From Cunninghamia lanceolata (Eukaryota; Streptophyta; Pinopsida; Cupressales; Cupressaceae): a DNA stretch of 64,000 bases. A program made the position numbers and the translations under genes. This document shows, piece after piece, positions 45,521-58,389 of this stretch; within the stretch, counting starts at the first letter, position 1, and the number at the start of each line of letters is the position of its first letter. A model generated the notes under the pieces. The model did no database searches and had not been told where the DNA came from. It worked only from the letters and a program-made list of their open reading frames with translations. The stretch spans positions 3,472,001-3,536,000 of the forward strand of contig BSBN01000242.1 of NCBI GenBank assembly GCA_027924645.1. The letters run 5' to 3'.

Positions 45521-45767
45521 TAAGGGGGAGCAGCTAGTATGATTCTGATATATGAGAATTGCAAGTATGAAGTCCTTTGCCATTGATGTCAAAGGGGGAG
45601 AGAAGACATGTGAAAAACAAGTGGTTGATGATCAAAGGGGGAGCAGTAAAGGAAGAGAAGACATGTGAAAAGTTGTTGTTGATAGGGGGAGCTGTGACAG
45701 AAAGGAGAAGTTCTTGTCTTGATGGTTTTTCACATCATATGTTGCCATCAATGACAAAGGGGGAGAT
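45521..45767 (+). promoter_or_regulatory. Polypurine tract cluster of copia E
   Basis: Five G-run tracts at 45521-45530, 45591-45600, 45634-45643, about 45683-45691 and 45756-45767. Four have the AAGGGGGAG core. The last, AAAGGGGGAGAT, abuts the 3' LTR. The tracts are separated by similar spacers that include TGCCATTGATGTC and CATGTGAAAA. Confidence 0.75.
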
Positions 45768-47200
45768 TGTTGCAAGTATGAGGTGAGCCAGTGTTGTCAT
45801 TGATGTCAACATACTCATATTGCATTGACAAGAAGGATTTGATGAGCTGTATGCTAAGGATATTGAGAAAATTAGCCTCAGTCAGGAACAGTGAAGAACA
45901 GTGATGAGAAGAAGGCAAATGTGTTGTATAGGTTGAGAACCGGAGGATGCGGATTAAAGGGTTTGTAGATATGAGTCTTGAGATGCTTCAATTATGATTT
46001 CAGAGGTCCGCATGAAGATCTGAAGAAGTTGTGGCTGTCAGTGTAGAACCAGTTCCGGCAAGTGCTTAGAGGTGACAGAGGATCACAGAAAGGTCCGGTG
46101 AGGTCCGGAATGGTACAATCCTAATCTGCGGATTGGAAAGAGTGTTTGAGATATCCTTGTGATATGTAAACTCGAGTTTTGTATGATTTGGAGGTCCGGA
46201 AGTATCTCTTACATTATGACAGCAGCAACAGACAGTGTTCTTAAAGTTCCGGATAAGGAGGGTAAGAGATTTCAGTAAGAAAATGAAATGCGGACGTACC
46301 TGGTCATTCAGGCAGGCTTGTGAAGGTTCTTATATCATGTTGAGGTTGTGTTGTTGGTCCGCATTGATAATGTGTGATTTGAAGGTCCGGAAATACCTTC
46401 TACATTGGAGACAGACTGTGTTCTTGAAGTTCCAGATGAGGAAGACAAGAGATTCCAGCAAGCAAAGGACGTGCGGATGTATCCGGTCATTCAGGCAGGC
46501 CTGTGAAGTTTTCTGGATCGTGTTGAGGCTGTGGTGTTGGTCCGCATTGATAGTAGAACCCGGAATTGAGGATATTCTTCCGGATGAAGTTCTTGCTCTG
46601 TTTAGCCGACCAGATGTATTATTCATCCTGCGGATGTTCTTATGGTTGTTTGCCGACTTAGATGTTTGTTCCTAAGTTGATGTCTTGTATAAATAACGGT
46701 TTGTGAGTTCATTTCAAAGTGTGAAAGTGTGTGATGAGTGTGGCATAGCGAAGAGAAGTGCGAAAGGCAAAGCAGAGGTTTTTGGGCTTAATTGGAACTG
46801 ATCCGGACATGGTAGAGATGTCATTCTCCAGTTCAAGACTGTGATTTTTATCACTTTGTAGACAGTGTGTCTCCTTGTAGGCAGTGGGCCTCTTTGTGAG
46901 CAGTGTGCTCGGGCAGTGAGCCCTTATTGGCATGTGCCATTCATTTTTCTTTATTCTTCTAACAGAGAATAATTCTTGGGTTAATCACCCCGTGGTTTTT
47001 CCCTTAACCGGGTTTTCCACGTCAAAATCTTGGTGTTCAATGTGTTAATGCTTATCTGCTCTTGTGTTTATGTATTATGCTTTCATGGATGATTATTTGA
47101 TATGCTACTAACTAACAACAAGAATCAAGTGTTTGAAATACAAGAAGTTTTATACAACTGATTCACCCCCCCCTCTCAGTTGTATGCCCTAGATCCAACA
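45768..47200 (+). repeat. 3' LTR of copia E
   Basis: 1433 bp, with landmarks as in the 5' LTR at an offset of 5971 bp: TATA at 46688, palindrome array 46860-46923, hairpin 47152-47185. It is followed by the GTATC target copy. Confidence 0.95.
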
Positions 47201-48976
47201 GTATCATCCAGTAAGTTGGGTTTATCCAATCTAAGGTGTTGATTTAAGCCTGGTTAGTACTTGGTTATAAATAAGGTTAAAATTATGCTAATGTGAAATA
47301 GACTTTGCCTAAGGAAAGTATGTGTTGTTATTAATTATAAATGTTTTAATTGTTTGATAATTGGTAAATTATCATGAATTAGTAAATAAATAAATAAATT
47401 AGATAAATGATTAAATGAAATAATAAGTCACAAGATTGTAAGTGGATTAAATTAAAAAGGAAATAAAATACATAAGATGATTAAACAATTACAATCTTGA
47501 TAAAATGAATTGATAGTAATAAAGATAATATTCTAAAGTTTAATAAATGGTGTTGTCACCTGGTATCATGTAATCAGTATTTTGGGGATGTGCAAATTTA
47601 ACTTCATGTGCCGTCAATTGCAATTGGAGGTTTGGGAATCCCTGGGTATAGTGTATTTTTGAATTCCATGAGAGAGTGGGTTGTTGGAAGAAGAGAGGAA
47701 TGTTTCTACATTTACTCGAGGAAGTTCAACCCGTGTTTTGAGAAAGTGGGTTGTCAGGATGAGAGGATGTCTCCTGCATTTATCCGGGGAGAGAGAGTCC
47801 TGGTTGAGGAGAGGAAAAAGAATTCTGGAAGAGAAGGGAAGGGGATTGGCATTTGGAGAGAAGACTCTAGTAAAAGCTTAACAACTTCAGGTATGCTCTG
47901 TATATGTTTTATGCCTATTTCATATGAAATTTTAATAGAATCAGGTTAATTGTGTTTTCCTCCATTGATGAGATTTATTCAAGATTTGGTATTTAAATTC
48001 TTTAAAGGTAGATTTGAAATTACTCGTGATCTCTAGTCTATCTCTAGTTTTGAGGCTTGTCACAATCTTCCATGTGCTTCAGATACAATTGAATATCTCG
48101 AATCTGACATGCCCTTATACCCCTGTTTGTATTCTTGAATGCTGAGTTAAATTCTTCTGTGAAGTTGAGTCTGCACCCCTTCTGTGGAAAATCACTTGTT
48201 TTGTTTTGTGATTCTTTATCTAACATTTAGCTGAACAAAACAAATTGTACCCTTTGGATTTGTCCTGTGGATCCAATAGGGCACATAGACTAGTACTTAT
48301 ACAGAGCTCTACTTTACCTTTGTTGATTTCTATCTTAGAACCCTAGTGTAGTACTCATGTTGCCCTTGTATATATATATATATAATATAGGTATGCAGAT
48401 ACATATAAACTCTTGCCATCTGCAATTGCTTTAAATTCCTTGAGCCCTAACAATAAATCCACTCTGCGAAATTTGCATCCACATTTTGATCTTATGTCTA
48501 CCTTTAGAATCAATGTAATTAAGGAAGAACTTTCTACTTTACTGAGTCCTATAGCTATCCACATCCGTGGGTCTTTATTTACCTTTTTAAGGTGTTATGC
48601 CCAATAGCAATCCTATCGATTTTCCCCTTGTAGACAACTAAATCTTCCTGGCTATCCCTCTATTCATTCCCTGGCCGAACCTCTGCTACTTTCATTTGAT
48701 TCATATTATCTTAGAAAGCATAAACTGTGTAACATTTTAGAAGATTGCTTTGTGATAAGCCAAATAAATAATGTGTGGTTTAAATAGGAATGTGAGTCGA
48801 CTTCTGTTGGCAGTTGATCTTTATTTCCTAGTTTTTATGCCCTCTATGTCTAGTGGACTGCGTCATCTGGTGTGGACATAGAGTTATGGCAGAACCCTTG
48901 CTAATAGCGCTGCCACTTCTTTCTTAGTATGCTTCATTGGTTTCAAGTATTCTATGCCTTTTCTTTCGATGAGGAT
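47201..48976 (+). repeat. 3' LTR of chromovirus A, second segment
   Basis: It continues the A LTR (compare 28966-30747) after copia E. The open frame at 47608-47949 matches that at 29377-29718 because both are LTR copies. It ends at AGGAT (48972-48976), the left target copy of chromovirus B. Confidence 0.92.
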
Positions 48977-51900
48977 TGTAATGCCCCTCGTTTTTGGCTT
49001 GTGATAGATGTTATTTTCATATTGCTTTCTGTCAGTTCTGGAATAGTTGATAGTTTTATATTGCATATTTATAGTTCGAGACATTTGGACTAGTATGTTA
49101 TGGTTTATGTTTTACTGGATCTTGATGGAATATGTTCGATGGATGTTTTGAGACATGTGTTATGAGTTTTGATGACATTATGATTACTTCAGTTATAATG
49201 AGATGGATATGATTAGTGATGGTTAGAGAATATCATGTTTATGCTTCTAATTATAGTCTTGTGTTGGAGCAGGGACAGTGTAGTACTACTCGGATCGACC
49301 ACCCTACTACACCGCGATTCTCTGTCTCGGTGTGTGTGATATATATTTACAATTGATCATATATAACCCATTGGTTTTCACTCAAGTTGCAGGTACCGGG
49401 CCTCGACTCCACCTAATTTAGTAGGTCTGAGCAGGCCCTACACCATGGATTAGGTGATGGAGATAATAAGAGGTTTTTACCGCTAGGTCAATTTTAGTCC
49501 TTGTCGTAGTCTTGTGTTCTGGTTGTCATCTCGTGTCCTTGCCATAGTCTTGTGTTGTGATGCGACGTTATTCCTTGGTTCTTGTGGCTGGTCATCGCGG
49601 GTTGTGGAGTGTTGTTAAGTTGTTATACCTGTTTATGTATTCTTTGTATTTTATGACCTTACAATATTGGTATGGTTGTAAAATAGGAATATTGTTTGTG
49701 TTAAGCCTGTTATTGACATAATCAGTTATTGTAAGGTTTTAATGTCTATGATTCTTAAGTTGTTGTTGAGAGGTAATTAGTATATATTTGACTTATTATT
49801 TATTTTGGGTGAATAATTTAAGGTTGATAGTTGCCGGATATAATTAGAGATTTGAGAATCTATATGATTACGAAAAATTTCAAATTTTTCCCCATATGGA
49901 GAGGGATTGGACAATTAATTGGGAGTTACGAGAATTAATGGTGGTTGCCTATTTTTGGTCTCAGGAAGTTTGGCATGAAGGTGGGGGGTTTTTATGTCTG
50001 TGATTTTTGAATGTTGGGGGGATTTTGTTCGGGGAAGGAGGCAGGTTACAAAGAAATACTTTGTGAAGAAAGAGAAGGGATTTCTGAGAGAAGATTGAAT
50101 TCTGGAGTGTTTTGGTACGGGTATGTCTTGTAAACTTCTACATTACCTTGTCTTTAATTTCTCCGTAGTATTAGAATTCCTATTGAATTCTTTAGATGGT
50201 GGCTCGGACATAGAATCGACCTATTTGTCATCCTGCTCTCCTTTGTGAAATTCTTGCTTTTGTGTTGGTTGTTCTGTGATCTTTGTCCGTAGATTAAATG
50301 GAACCTTTCCTCCTTTGCATTGATTTTGTCCTCGAGTTTAATCACTTCTTGCATCATGCTTGTAACCCTCTGTAACAGGCCACATTAGAATTGAAAGGCT
50401 CATACAACTTCCATGATGGGCCATTACATGCCATAAACCACTTCACCTATGGAGATGTTTCCTTCTAGCGTAGTCTGAAACCCGTGGAGCTTATATGAGT
50501 ATTTTACTGAACTGCTTCTGATCTGGAGTATGCGATGGAAACTTGAGGATGTCGAAGCCTGTTAGCTCTATTTGTCACTCATAGGAATACTTATAGTTTT
50601 CGCCCTACACTCTTCATTATCTGGTCACGCCAGTATTAATTTGTTGTGACAAATGAATTAGCTTTAAAATAGATTAATCTCTGTAGGAGTTAATAATTCA
50701 GAAAATGTATACCTCTTTTTCCTTAGTAAGCGCTGAGTGGTATATCAATAGCTAAGGTTGAGGTCACCAGAGTCTTGTCTTGCGGCACCAACTTATGAGT
50801 GAAATCGCATAATATCGTTGAAGCCTAAAAATGTTGATTGTTGCCAATGTTTTCCCCTACATAATGCATGTTGACTAGTTCTATTGTTATAACAACAAAA
50901 GTTTCCCCTTCGTTTATGCCTTGATGGATATTCATATCTGGCTCCAAGACCTCTGCATATGCCGTCATCATTTAAGGATGAGGATTTTAACCTTACGCTG
51001 CCAATTGCACTTATTTGAAAGTCGCATCAGTCGTCCCAACGAATCCATTGTTTTTTTTTACACTTAGCAATCATTGCATGATGCACTCTACCAAACTATT
51101 TTCATGCCCTTTCTATGGCGTTGGTCGTCGATTAACAGCTTCTTCTACCTTCTAAACAAGTCTTTGTTCTTTTTTTACCTTCAAATTTATCTCTCTAAAG
51201 CATAATCGCTCAACTTCGACTGGTAATAGAAAGTCATGTCTCTGAGCATTAAGTAACTGCATTTCTATGTTCGAGGGATTCGGCCCATAATAAGAAGTTT
51301 CCTTTTAGAACTCTAGTAAATCTTTTAGAACAAATATCTACTTGATCCTCTAGATATATGCTCTATTAATTGGTGCAGATAACCAATTTTTCTAGAAGAG
51401 ATTAATGAAAATATATAGATAGGTATTTATCCTTCTCATGTAACAAAATCTAATAAATTTTTGACAGTATCATAAATGTAATTTTGTTATTTGAAAATAT
51501 CTATCCTTTTATATATAAAACTGCGCTGGATTATTTACCAAAACCAGATTCGCGGAAAGGTATTTAAAGAATTTAAGTAGTTTTTATTGGAAGAAAGTAT
51601 GATATGGAATGGTTAAGTTTGGTTGTCTTAGTTGATGATATATAATTTGTCTTATTATAGATTTTCATGTTGGATCAAGTTATAAGGGGGTTTATGTCGT
51701 CTATAATGTGTATCATGTTATAACTTTAAGTTGCTATTGGGTTAAGTTATAGAACTCGAGTTAAGCATTAATCCTAGAATGAGTGTAGCAATAGTAATAG
51801 TTTCTTTCAATTGATATCGGAGGATATTATATATGTCTAGATTAGATCAAGACTTTCAAGTAGGAAAATGATCATTTTATCCTTGAGATAGCTAGATATC

Positions 51901-52863
51901 ATCTGGAAAGGCATATCTTTAACGTATGACTATATAGATAATTTATGCTTTCCCTATGAAGAGAATTCCTATCTTGATTTTCTTTTGAGGATGATACTAA
52001 CTTAGTAAAATTTTCATTAGAGAAATAGACTCCTTGTCATCATGTGGTAAGGGAATAGATTTTAGTAGAGAATAATTTTGTAGTATTAATTATGAGTATG
52101 AAATGGTTTTATTAGATTATGGATGGATTGTTGGTCGAAATAGGAGTTATTAATGTGGTTAATAAATGTAGGGATCGAGACTTTAGTAGTTATTGATATT
52201 ATGTTTCTAGCCTCTCGAGATATCAATATGGTGCTACTTTTGCATTAAGTACCTTGTTGAATATTAACATTGCTAGTCATGTTGTATTTTACTCTCTGAT
52301 ATTATTGTTGTCCCTAAACCAAAGTATATTAGTGATACCTTTAGCTCATTGCAAACAGTTCGGTGTTGAGTCTGGTGATTGTGTTTTGTCTTAATAGTCC
52401 TATGGTGCGCATTTGAGTTCCTTAGGAGGAATAATTTGGTATGTGACATGTTGGTTAGTGATTTTGTTGTCATGATCGTTTTGTGTAACTCTAGGGACTT
52501 GCCACCTTGGAAGCAAGGGTAGTCTAGTGGCAAGGACACCTTGTGTTGTGTTTTCTCATTCGCTTGATCCTTGGTCTTTTTCCCATTTATGATCGTGGGG
52601 GTTGTAACCTTATATCCACGTTGAAAAAGGTATTGTGGTGACCTAGTAAGGACTTCTTTATTGACTCCAGAGGCTTCACCATTAGTCTTGTGCATGTGCC
52701 AGTTGGTTTCTAGATGGTGATGTTTTAATTTTTCTTGAAGGGAATCAAGGGCTTATTGTTGAGGCCAAGTGTATGACATATGTATTGGAATAGTGTCTTT
52801 TTGTGTCCTTTATCCTTGCATGTTGTGGAGTGCCTGGTTGGTCAGAGAATGCTAAGGGAGTGG

Positions 52864-53194
52864 CTTCCATGGTGGGGCCGGCGCCTAGTGAAAGGTCGCC
52901 TGGGTAACCCCATGGAAGTTGTAAGCAAGTGGAAACCTAATAATGTACTTAGGAGGGTTGGGTAGTAATACACTTAACAAGATAAATTATGTGACCTCAC
53001 CCACACCTTGAGTGCTCTCATAGGCTAAGGGAGGGATGAGAAGGCCTGGTTGGCAAGGCCAACCTCCTCGTCTTCATGAGAGGACAAGTCAGCTCCGCAT
53101 GTGTCACCCTATGGGGCCGGCACCTAGAGAGAGGCTGACAGGGTAACCATAGATGGGGGCCGACTTCTGGTGAGAGATAGCCTAGGTAACCCAT
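52864..53194 (+). other. Three-stem-loop region in the B left LTR
   Basis: Stem 1 is at 52864-52918 (CTTCCATGG, bulged T, GG against CCCCATGGAAG, about 11 bp), stem 2 at 53109-53152 (CTATGG/CCATAG), stem 3 at 53153-53194 (ATGGG/CCCAT). Loops share GGCC, GAGAG-like and GGTAACC blocks, so the three are diverged copies of one unit. In the right LTR they are at 62284-62338, 62529-62572 and 62573-62614, where stem 3 is damaged. Confidence 0.65.
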
Positions 53195-53447
53195 GCTAGG
53201 GCCATGTGATGACACTCTCCTTACGCGGTTCAGTTACTTTCTCTTCGTTCCTATTGGTACCTCTGGAGTGTGGTCTTTTTTTCATGATTGATCTAGTCTG
53301 ATGTTTTGATCTGTCTGGTTAAGTACTGTCAGTTCTGTGTAGTCCTTTCATCATGTTTGTCTTCATGGAGTCTGGTATTGATATTTGTGTTCTTGATTGC
53401 AAGCTTGACCTAGTGGTAATCCTCTTGTTATCTCCTAGCTCGGTGGG

Positions 53448-53466
53448 GTGGACCTCAGGGTTCCAC
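53448..53466 (+). other. Conserved small hairpin near the LTR 3' end of B
   Basis: GTGGACCTCAGGGTTCCAC forms a 5-bp stem. The same block occurs in the solo LTR (near 22980) and A (near 33866), always downstream of the three stem-loops. Confidence 0.5.
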
Positions 53467-53473
53467 ATGGTTG

Positions 53474-53527
53474 GGAGGTCGGCCTTGCCAACCAGGCCTT
53501 CTCATCCCTCCCTTAGCCTATGAGAGC
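53474..53527 (-). repeat. Inverted 54-bp patch in the B left LTR
   Basis: It is the reverse complement of 53014-53067, with one base differing (TCGGCC against TTGGCC). It sits exactly where the right LTR has about 435 bp of other sequence. GGAGG at its edge offers microhomology. Confidence 0.85.
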
Positions 53528-53583
53528 TGTTTTCCACTCTAGTTAGACTATCACTCTAGGGTTGCATGACGGGGCATTACATT

Positions 53584-53595
53584 TGGTATCAGAGC
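53584..53595 (+). promoter_or_regulatory. Primer binding site of chromovirus B
   Basis: TGGTATCAGAGC, two bases after the 5' LTR; initiator tRNA-Met type. Confidence 0.9.
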
Positions 53596-53728
53596 TAGGT
53601 TTAAACACTGGGTACCTTGGTTATACTTAAGCCCATTATGTAACCTAGTGCTTAAACTCTGTAGAATGATTGTATCTCTATTGATGTTTCCTTCTAAATG
53701 TAATAACATGCTTTTGTGTTGTAGGTAG

Positions 53729-56700
53729 ATGCCTAGAGGTAGGGGCCAAGGTCAGGGTAGAGGTAGGGGTTGTGGGAGAGGTGGTGGCGGTACACCTCCT
53801 CCCAGTTCTCCTCAGTTAAGTGCCCATGAAGGTGGGGGTCAGAACATGGGGGGTCAGGATCAGCCTGATGGAGCTCCTTTGAGACAGATTCTTGAGGAGG
53901 CCCTTGCCTGTTTAGGCCCTAGGCAAGAGGGTAGGCAGACCCGAGGTGAGCAGGAGGTAGACCAGTGGGGTCCTAGAGAGAGAGAGAGGTCTCCTAGACC
54001 TAGAGAGTTGACAGCTGAGCAGGAGGCCACTCTAGCCAGCCATATGAGGGATTTACTGAGAGCACGCCCTCCCATCTTTGATGGAGCTGGTAGTGGACTT
54101 GAGGCAGAGACTTGGCTTTTGGACTTAGGTAGGTGTTTCGCCATGCATCCGTATGGTAGCAACACCAAAGCCAGATGTGCTATTCTGCATCTTCAAGGGT
54201 TCGCTTCGACTTGGTGGTGGCTAGAGGAGCAGAAGCTGCATTTGGATATTAGCATTATGTCTTGGGAGTTATTCTTAGAGAGATTTAGAGCCTGCTTTCT
54301 TTCTGACCATTGGAGGCAGTGTCGAGTAGATGAGTTCCACGAGATGAGGCAGTTGGCCATGATAGTTGAGCAGTATGAGCGCAGATTTTACGAGCTCAAA
54401 CAGTATGCAGGTAATGTGGATGACGAGTCCATGTTGGTGCAGCATTTCATCAGGGGCTTGAATGCCTGGATTAGTGGAGGGGTTCATGTATTCGAACCTA
54501 AGACTATGGAGGTTGCCGTGGAGAAAGCCCGGTTAGTGGAGGAGAATCTGGCTATGGCACTTGGTGGGCATACGGAAGTGCACATTGACAGTGCACCATC
54601 TTCAGGGTATGGTTCTCGAGGTGGTCACACTCAAGCATCAGGTTCCCATGCACCCTCAAAGGGTGGTTGACAGTAGTTTTCACAGGCTAAGCTAAAGATT
54701 CTCAGCATCAGCAAGGTAATAGATTTCAAAAAATGAAAGACCGGTCTTGGCAGTGCAACAAGCACAACTGTTTTGATCAGCTAGCTCAAAGTACGTAGTC
54801 CGCAGTGAGCAGAGGTAGCTTCCAGTAGTCTAGTACTTTTCAGGGTGATGGTGGCTTGGGTAGAGGCACCGAGTGCTTCTCTTGTGGCTAGCAAGGCCAT
54901 ATTGCTAGATAGTGCCCGCAGAAGGGTGCATCAGGATTTGGACATCGACCGGTGGCATCTGAACCGACGGTTGGTGATGTAGGTAGGTCACATCGAGTCT
55001 TTGCAGTAGTAGATGACCGACAGGAAGAGCATCAAGGCACCATGTTGGAGACTTTTGGTCACATGTGAGGTATTGATTTCTCTATTTTATTTGACTCTGG
55101 TGCATCTGATTCGTTTATATCTCCTTCTCTTGTGGAGCATTGTGGCTTAGTGGCAACAAAGTAGGTTGATAGGTGGCAGGTTGAGCTAGCTTCCGGGGCT
55201 AAGATAGCAGTTGAGTCTCTAGTTTTTGGGTGTGATATGATATTGGCTCTCTATCTACTTTTGTGGACCTTCGCATTCTACTCCTGGGTTCATATGACAT
55301 AGTTTTGGGGATGGATTGGTTGGAGGCGCACCAGGTAGTGATAGATTGCCGGCATAAGTCTGTTAGATGTGTGGATGATTCTAGTGCTGAGGTCAAGGTT
55401 GTAGGAGTTTAGAGACCCATTTCCCTACGTATGATCTTTGCTATGCAACTCAAGAGATGCATGCGTCAGGGATGTTAGCTTTTTGCAGTAACTATGAGTG
55501 ATTTGGAGATGGAGGAGACTCGAGAGGCATCTCTTGATGATTACCCACTTTTGAGGGAGTATGCAGATGTTTTTCCTTCTGATATTCTGGGGATGCCACC
55601 TAAGCGTGACATCAATTTCAAGGTTGATCTAATTCTCGGTGCAGAGCCTATCTCACGAGCTCCATACAGGATGACCACTTAGGAGTTCAAGGAGCTTCGA
55701 CTGCAGTTGGAGGAGCTATTACCCAAAGGGTTCATATGACCTAGTGTTTCCCCTTGGGGAGCACCTGTGATCTTTGTCAAAAAGAAGGATGGATCTCTGT
55801 GGCTATGTAATGATTATCGACAGCTCAATAAGGTAACAGTGAGAAATAGGTATCCCTTGCCTCAGATCGATGATTTGTTTGATCAGATTAAAGGAGCAAA
55901 GGTATTCTCTAAAATTGACCTTAAGTCAGGATATCACCAGTTACGGATATTTGAGGTAGATATTCACAAAATAGCATTTCGTACCCGTTATGGACATTAT
56001 GAGTTCACAGTGGTACCATTCGGGTTGACGAATGCACCTTCAGTTTTCATGAGCTTTATGAATGGTGTTTTCTGTACTTATCTTGACCGGTTTGTCCTTG
56101 TGTTTCTTGATGATATACTGATTTATTCAAGGACTATGGAGGAGCATGAGGAGCATTTGCGTCAAGTTTTGTAGTGTCTGAGAGAAAATTAGCTTTATGC
56201 CAATTTATCAAAATGTGAGTTCTTTCAGTCAGAGGTTAAGTATTTGGGTCATGTCATTTCTGGAGAGGGTATTGTGGTGGATCCCTTGAAGATCCAATCT
56301 ATTATGGACTGGCCTACACCCACTAATGTTTCTGAGGTCCGTAGTTTTATGGGACTGGCAGGCTATTATCGTCATTTTGTCATGGGGTTTTCGAGGATTG
56401 CCCATCCTATTACTTCTCTTCAGAGGAAAGGGAAGAAGTTTGTTTGGTCAGAGCAGTGTCAGGTAGCTTTTTAGACTCTTAAGGAGCAGTTGACTAGTGC
56501 ACCAATTTTAGCAGTTCCTGATCCTGATAGAGACTTTGTTATTTGTACCGATGCTTCCTTGGAGGGTTTGGGGGCAGTTCTGATGCAGGATGGTCACGTG
56601 ATTGCCTATGAGTCACAAACTCAAGGATCATGAATTGAACTATCCCACTCATGACCTGGAATTAGTAGTAATTGTGCATGCCTTGGTGAGATGGAGGCAT

Positions 56701-58368
56701 TTTCTGTTAGGGCATCGGTTTGAGCTGCACAGTGATCATCATAGTTTGCAGTATATTTTCACGCAACCAAACTTGAATGCAAGAAAAAGGCATTGGATGG
56801 AGTTCCTGTGCGAGTATGACTTCAAGGTCAGATATATTCAGGGCAAGGAGAATGCGGTAGCAGATGCTCTTAGTCGTCGGAGGCATGAGATTTCAGTAGT
56901 TTCTCTTACAGTTGATTTGAGAGGTCAGATTCTCGTTGCTCTTCTGGCGGATAGTTGGTGCCAGGAGGTGAGATCCGAGATTGAGTCTGGTAGACCTTTA
57001 GAGGGTAGATTCTCCAGTTTCTCGTTTGAGTCAGATGGTCTTTTGCGACATTTGGGTCGTATTTATGTTCCCAGTTCTGAGGGTCTTCGTACTCTAGTTT
57101 TGTCTAAGGCACATCGGGCACCCTATTCTGCTCATCCAGGTGTCAGGAAGATGTATGCAGATCTGCGTCAGCTATACTTTTGGAGTGGCATGAAGTGAGA
57201 TATTGCTGATTTTGTGTCGAGATGTCTTGAGTGTCAGAGGGTGAAGGCGGAGCACCAGCACCCTGCAGGTCTTTTGCAGCCTCATTTGATTCCAGAGTGG
57301 AAGTGGGATATCATTTCGATAGACTTCATTGTTGATTTGCCAATGTCCTCTCGACGACATGATGCTATTATGGTCACGGTGGATAGGTTGACGAAGGAAG
57401 CTCACTTCTCTCCCGTCCGTGCTTCTTAAAATGCTTCTACGGTGGCCAGACTGTTCATGGACGACATTGTCAGACTTCACGGGATTCCTCATAGGATTAT
57501 CTTCGACAGGGATCCAGTGTTCACTTCTGCCCTTTGGACTTCCTTGTAGCATGCTTTGGGGACACAGCTGAACTTTAGTTCAACTTATCACCCTGAGACT
57601 GATGGTCAGACTGAGAGGGTTAGTCAGGTTCTCGAGGATATGCTAAGGATGTATGTGATGGATCGGCAGAGCCGTTGGGAGGATTACCTATACTTGGTGG
57701 AGTTTGCCTTTAATAATGGATATCACAGTTCTATCGGCATGTCTCCATTTCAGGCCTTGTATGGGTGTCCCTGTAGGACTCCTTTGAGTTGGGATCGTCT
57801 GGAGGATAGAGTTATTCTGGGTCCTGATATGCTTAGAGATATGGAGCAGTAGGTTGAGAGGATTAGAGAGCATTTGGTGGCAGCTCAGGATAGATAGAAA
57901 AAGTATGCAAATGCTCATAGGATCAATCGTCAGTTTTCGGTTGGGGATCGGCTGTTCTTACGTGTGCGACCGTGAAAGAGTCCAATCCGTTATGGAAAGG
58001 GTTCTAAGCTAGTGCCACGCTTTGTAGGACCTTTTGCAGTGTTGGAGAGGATTGGTCCTATTGCTTATCACCTTGCTTTGCTGCCTAGCCTTTCACGCAT
58101 CCATGATGTGTTTCATGTTTCAGTACTTAGACCTTACTTTCCAGATGTTGCTCATGTTCTTGATTGGACTGCTCTATAGGTAGAGGACGGGCAGTTGGCT
58201 TTGGAGCCCGTAGGCATTCTTCAGCACAGGAGACTGGCTCTCAGGGGTAGAGACATAGAGTAGATTAGGGTCCAGTGGGACCCTAATGATGAGACCTCTG
58301 CTACTTGGGAGGATGCTTCCAGGATGAGGGCGTTATATCCTCACTTATTTGCAGGCTTCCAGGAGTAA
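53729..58368 (+). pseudogene. Chromovirus B gag-pol, decayed
   Basis: ATG at 53729 opens an RG-rich leader and a 313-codon gag frame to 54670. A knuckle follows near 54870, with TAG at a CAG position (CFSCG*QGH). The protease LFDSGASDSF is near 55090. The RT is at about 55690-56250 with FLDDILIYS near 56105. RNase H with [13 protein letters not shown] is near 56540, and the linker GKENAVADALSRRR near 56850. The integrase spans about 57100-57850 (CLECQRVKAEHQHPAG, then STYHPETDGQTERVSQVL). The C-terminal VGPFAVLERIGPIAYHLAL lies near 58030. A chromodomain-like end at about 58190-58368 has VQWDPND, ATWEDAS and YPHLF. There are about a dozen stops, mostly TAG/TGA, and frame changes near 55230 and 56613 (2-bp deletion against A). 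It keeps the DALSRR segment that A has lost. Confidence 0.92.
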
Positions 58369-58377
58369 GCCTAAGTC

Positions 58378-58388
58378 AAGGGGGGAGG
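58378..58388 (+). promoter_or_regulatory. Polypurine tract of chromovirus B
   Basis: AAGGGGGGAGG immediately before the 3' LTR. A has a similar tract at 39189-39198. Confidence 0.85.
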
Positions 58389-58389
58389 A

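Larger units (their letters stand above)
39797..47200 (+). mobile_element. Copia E: young, nearly intact Ty1/copia retrotransposon
   Basis: LTRs are at 39797-41231 and 45768-47200, TSD GTATC at 39792-39796 and 47201-47205, PBS at 41234 and PPT at 45756. One polyprotein frame of about 1,384 codons has two stops. The LTRs differ at about 11 sites plus a 2-bp C-run indel by eye (under 1 percent), the youngest age in the window. The uninterrupted target is seen at 28961-28980 in the left LTR of A. It is close kin of D over pol, and shares its LTR 3' half and leader with the pol-less element N. Confidence 0.96.
48977..53581 (+). repeat. 5' LTR of chromovirus B (4.6 kb, internally deleted)
   Basis: Homologous to 58390-63380 except that the segment matching about 62899-63333 is absent and replaced by a 54-bp inverted copy (53474-53527) of 53014-53067. 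Contains the three stem-loops (52864-53194). Short open frames here are not genes. Confidence 0.92.
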
